Of a stretch of DNA of 7,741 nucleotides, positions 6,404 to 7,741 are shown piece by piece. Under the pieces are notes generated by a model. That model worked only from the letters and a program-made list of their open reading frames with translations. It was not told the DNA's origin and did not search any database. The stretch covers positions 1 to 7,741 of the forward strand of contig CAZBUH010000092.1 in the NCBI GenBank assembly GCA_964495095.1, written 5' to 3'. Origin of the DNA: CAZBUH01 sp964495095 (lineage in GTDB: Bacteria > Bacillota > Clostridia > Oscillospirales > Oscillospiraceae). The number at the start of each line of letters is the position of its first letter. Within the stretch, counting starts at the first letter, position 1. The translations under genes were made by a program, and so were the position numbers.

Positions 6404-7357
6404 ATGGGAATTTTTATTTTCTTTGTTCAACAGGTATTGCTGTTCGCAACTCCTCTTATAGTCGCCGGCATCGGCGGCATGTTTTGTGAGCGAGGCGGCA
6501 TTATCAATATCGGCGTCGAGGGTATGATGATAGTCGGCGCATTTGCAGGCTGCATGTTCCTCCATTTTGCCCCGGCCTCCATGCCCGGCCAACTCCAGCT
6601 TATCCTGGCCCTGATAATCGCAGGCGCAGCCGGAATAATCTTCGCGCTGCTCCATGCGCTGGCGTCTATCAATTTCAGCGCAAATCAGGCCATAAGCGGC
6701 ATTGCGCTGAATATTGCGGCCCCGGCCATCGCAATTTTTGCGGCCCGGCTTATAATCGGCCGCCAGCAGATCAGCTTCAGCAACATCTTCCGCATCGAGG
6801 AAGTGCCTCTTCTCAGCAAAATACCTGTTGTGGGTGACATATTCTTTAAGAATGTATACATCTCTTTCTATATCGCCATTGCCGTTGCGATAATCGGCGG
6901 TATACTGATAAACAGGACGCGCTACGGCCTCCGGCTGAAGGCCTGCGGCGAATATCCCCAGGCAGCGGATTCTGTAGGCATAAACGTAGCAAAAATGCGC
7001 TATTCCGGCGTTATAATCTGCGGATTTTTGGCAGGCATGGCCGGTGTTATGCTGATAGTCCCCACCGCCACAGAGTTTAACGCAACCGTCGCCGGCTACG
7101 GCTTCCTCGCTGTATCCGTGCTTATATTCGGCCAGTGGAAGCCCGGCAAAATCGTATTTGCGGCGTTTTTCTTCGGCACTATGAAGACACTGTCCGCAGT
7201 CTACGCCTCGCTGCCGTTTTTCTCCGGCCTCAACATTGACGCGTTTATCTACCGTATGATCCCCTTTGTGGTGACGCTCATAGTTCTGGCCATATCCTCC
7301 AAGGGCGCCCAGGGTCCCGCCGCTGCCGGCGAACCCTATGATAAGAGCGCAAGATAA
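6404..7357 (+). CDS. ABC transporter permease, BPD_transp_2 family (nucleoside importer, YufQ/NupQ-type)
   Basis: A 317-aa polytopic membrane protein, the second half of the channel, matching the normal length of the NupQ-type subunit (about 300-320). CERGGIINIGVEGMM (28-42) is the hallmark of this subunit, related to but distinct from the NIGASGQ motif of the first permease. Hydrophobic spans are visible near 6-24, 38-54, 65-87, 97-117, 151-169, 200-219, 229-243, 249-266 and 281-298. The coupling loop RYGLRLKACGEYPQAADSVGI (173-193) keeps the usual GLRL.A.GE.P.AA...GI pattern. FGQWKPGKI (242-250) is also typical. AAGGAGGG at 6390-6397 gives a strong ribosome site 6 nt before ATG 6404. It is the last gene of the operon, and a strong terminator starts 26 nt after the stop. 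Confidence 0.94.
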   Translation: MGIFIFFVQQVLLFATPLIVAGIGGMFCERGGIINIGVEGMMIVGAFAGCMFLHFAPASMPGQLQLILALIIAGAAGIIFALLHALASINFSANQAISGIALNIAAPAIAIFAARLIIGRQQISFSNIFRIEEVPLLSKIPVVGDIFFKNVYISFYIAIAVAIIGGILINRTRYGLRLKACGEYPQAADSVGINVAKMRYSGVIICGFLAGMAGVMLIVPTATEFNATVAGYGFLAVSVLIFGQWKPGKIVFAAFFFGTMKTLSAVYASLPFFSGLNIDAFIYRMIPFVVTLIVLAISSKGAQGPAAAGEPYDKSAR

Positions 7358-7382
7358 CAGGCCCCGATCCGTTAAAATCTTT

Positions 7383-7427
7383 AAAACGCGGCGGGCAGCC
7401 CGGTTTGAGCTGCCCGCCGCGTTTTTT
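7383..7427 (+). terminator. Strong intrinsic terminator of the transporter operon
   Basis: The GC-rich perfect stem CGCGGCGGGCAGC (7387-7399) with GCTGCCCGCCGCG (7409-7421) has a 9-nt loop, extends by four A-T pairs into flanking AAAA/TTTT, and has six T at 7422-7427. It lies 26 nt after the stop of the second permease. Confidence 0.96.
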
Positions 7428-7443
7428 CGGCCTTACCGAGCTG

Positions 7444-7471
7444 TTGAAGCACCCGTCCGGTGTGCTATGAT
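7444..7471 (+). promoter_or_regulatory. Extended -10 promoter candidate after the transporter operon
   Basis: TTGAAG (7444-7449), a 16-nt spacer ending in TGC, and TATGAT (7466-7471). The TGn just before the -10 makes it an extended -10 element. The predicted transcription start is near A7478. It sits 17 nt after the T-tract of the operon terminator and points into about 200 nt with no protein gene, so it would drive an RNA rather than an mRNA. Confidence 0.5.
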
Positions 7472-7477
7472 CTATTT

Positions 7478-7680
7478 ATGCTGCAGGCTCCGAAGGGCGC
7501 TTATGGATCTGCTAGTCTCAGAGCGGACAGCGGCTGGGTACCCAGAAGCTCTCGACGCTTTTGTGTTCCCTTGCCATTCCAACAATGCTCTCCCAACCGG
7601 TAAACCGGCTGACCGCACAAGAATCAAAAAGCCACCTGTTCCGGGGGCCCAGCCTTTCCGGAACGGGTGGCTTTAATTAT
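7478..7680 (+). ncRNA. Candidate small structured RNA, family not recognised
   Basis: This stretch holds no convincing protein gene. It does hold what a small RNA gene would have: a promoter-like element just upstream (7444-7471), about 200 nt of sequence with several pairings, and a terminator-like hairpin at the end (7628-7674, followed by TTTAATTAT). Visible pairings are GGC (7486-7488) with GCC (7573-7575), AAGGG (7493-7497) with CCCTT (7568-7572), AGAGC (7520-7524) with GCTCT (7548-7552) capped by the palindrome CTGGGTACCCAG (7534-7545), and a small CCGG-TAAA-CCGG hairpin (7597-7608). Together the first three make one long rod with a large asymmetric internal bubble. That outline and length recall 6S RNA, but I do not recognise its sequence, and SRP RNA, tmRNA and known riboswitches do not fit. 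It could also be untranscribed spacer. Confidence 0.35.
7626..7674 (-). terminator. Intrinsic terminator of the minus-strand gene, possibly bidirectional
   Basis: AAAGCCACCTGTTCCGG (7628-7644) pairs fully with CCGGAACGGGTGGCTTT (7658-7674), 17 pairs with one G-U and a 13-nt loop. Read on the minus strand it begins 13 nt after the stop codon of the partial gene and ends in TTTTT, a good terminator. On the + strand the stem is followed by only AATTAT after its own TTT, so it would be weaker in that direction. Confidence 0.85.
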
Positions 7681-7687
7681 GTAAATA

Positions 7688-7741
7688 TCAGTCGTATATC
7701 TCGTAAATTGCCGCGGCGCCGTGCCCTATGGCGGCGCACAT
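7688..7741 (-). CDS. C-terminal end of a minus-strand gene, perhaps an FAD-dependent disulfide-reductase-like enzyme
   Basis: On the minus strand, the frame ending in TGA (7690-7688) reads MCAAIGHGAAAIYEIYD for the last 17 residues. The terminator 13 nt further on supports a true gene end. ATG happens to fall on the window edge, but the real start must lie beyond it. The pattern A..GHGAAA...I/Y at the extreme C-terminus resembles the final FAD-contact helix of thioredoxin-reductase-type flavoproteins (usually Q..TA.GDGA.AA....Y.), so that family is a guess. The tract is too short to assign function. The gene is convergent with the transporter operon. Confidence 0.55.
   Translation of the reverse strand: MCAAIGHGAAAIYEIYD

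Noticed and set aside
409..7357. A functional link between the dap genes and the nucleoside transporter as one system
   Set aside because: A strong terminator and a separate promoter divide them, and the pathways are unrelated, so simple adjacency is the better reading.
7338..7676. A 112-codon + strand frame overlapping the end of the second permease
   Set aside because: It runs straight through the operon terminator and the later hairpin, has no ribosome site, and its arginine/proline-rich translation matches nothing I recognise.
7478..7680. A riboswitch or T-box in the right-hand spacer
   Set aside because: A CCGAAGGG stretch (7490-7497) faintly recalls a glycine riboswitch, but the rest of that consensus is missing, there is no T-box AGGGTGG..ACCGCG motif, and no + strand gene follows to be controlled.
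1..7741. Transposon, insertion sequence, CRISPR array, tRNA or phage signature
   Set aside because: I found no transposase or integrase motif, no regularly spaced repeats, no tRNA-like cloverleaf and no target-site duplications on either strand.

Overview
The window reads as part of a chromosome of a moderately GC-rich Gram-positive anaerobe, most likely a Clostridia/Oscillospiraceae-type Firmicute. The reasons are strong AGGAGG-type ribosome binding sites before most genes, a lipobox-bearing solute-binding protein, a BMP-type nucleoside ABC cassette in the order seen in Bacillus and Clostridia (lipoprotein, double ATPase, two permeases), and classic hairpin-plus-U terminators. The taxonomic placement is an inference from style and protein flavour, not from a marker gene.

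Left block (1-2212, + strand): the 3' part of asd, then dapA and dapB, tightly spaced and closed by an intrinsic terminator at 2178-2212. The three enzymes are consecutive in the lysine/diaminopimelate pathway. Asd makes aspartate semialdehyde, DapA condenses it with pyruvate, and DapB reduces the product to tetrahydrodipicolinate. The operon promoter lies before the window.

Middle block (2213-7427, + strand): an AT-rich regulatory region (about 2213-2400) carries a good sigma-A-type promoter (TTGACT-16-TATAAT). It is followed by a BMP-family lipoprotein, a strong 18-bp hairpin without a U-tract, a tandem ABC ATPase and two BPD_transp_2-type permeases. The stop/start overlap is 1 nt between ATPase and permease 1, and the gap is 12 nt between the permeases. 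The lipoprotein would capture the ligand outside the cell, the two permeases form the channel, and the one-chain double ATPase drives uptake. Family knowledge suggests purine or other nucleosides as substrate, but the BMP pocket looks atypical. A 13-bp GC stem (17 bp with its A/T flanks) and T6 end the operon at 7383-7427.

Right block (7428-7741): no convincing protein gene on the + strand. A second promoter-like element (TTGAAG-16-TGC-TATGAT) precedes about 200 nt of structured, apparently non-coding sequence ending in a 17-bp hairpin, so this may be an unrecognised small RNA gene. The same hairpin is a good terminator for a minus-strand gene, of which only the last 17 codons are inside the window. 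The candidate RNA, the hairpin between bmp and the ATPase gene, and the changed BMP pocket are the points most worth checking. The coding genes otherwise belong to well-known families, and I found no clearly new multi-gene system.
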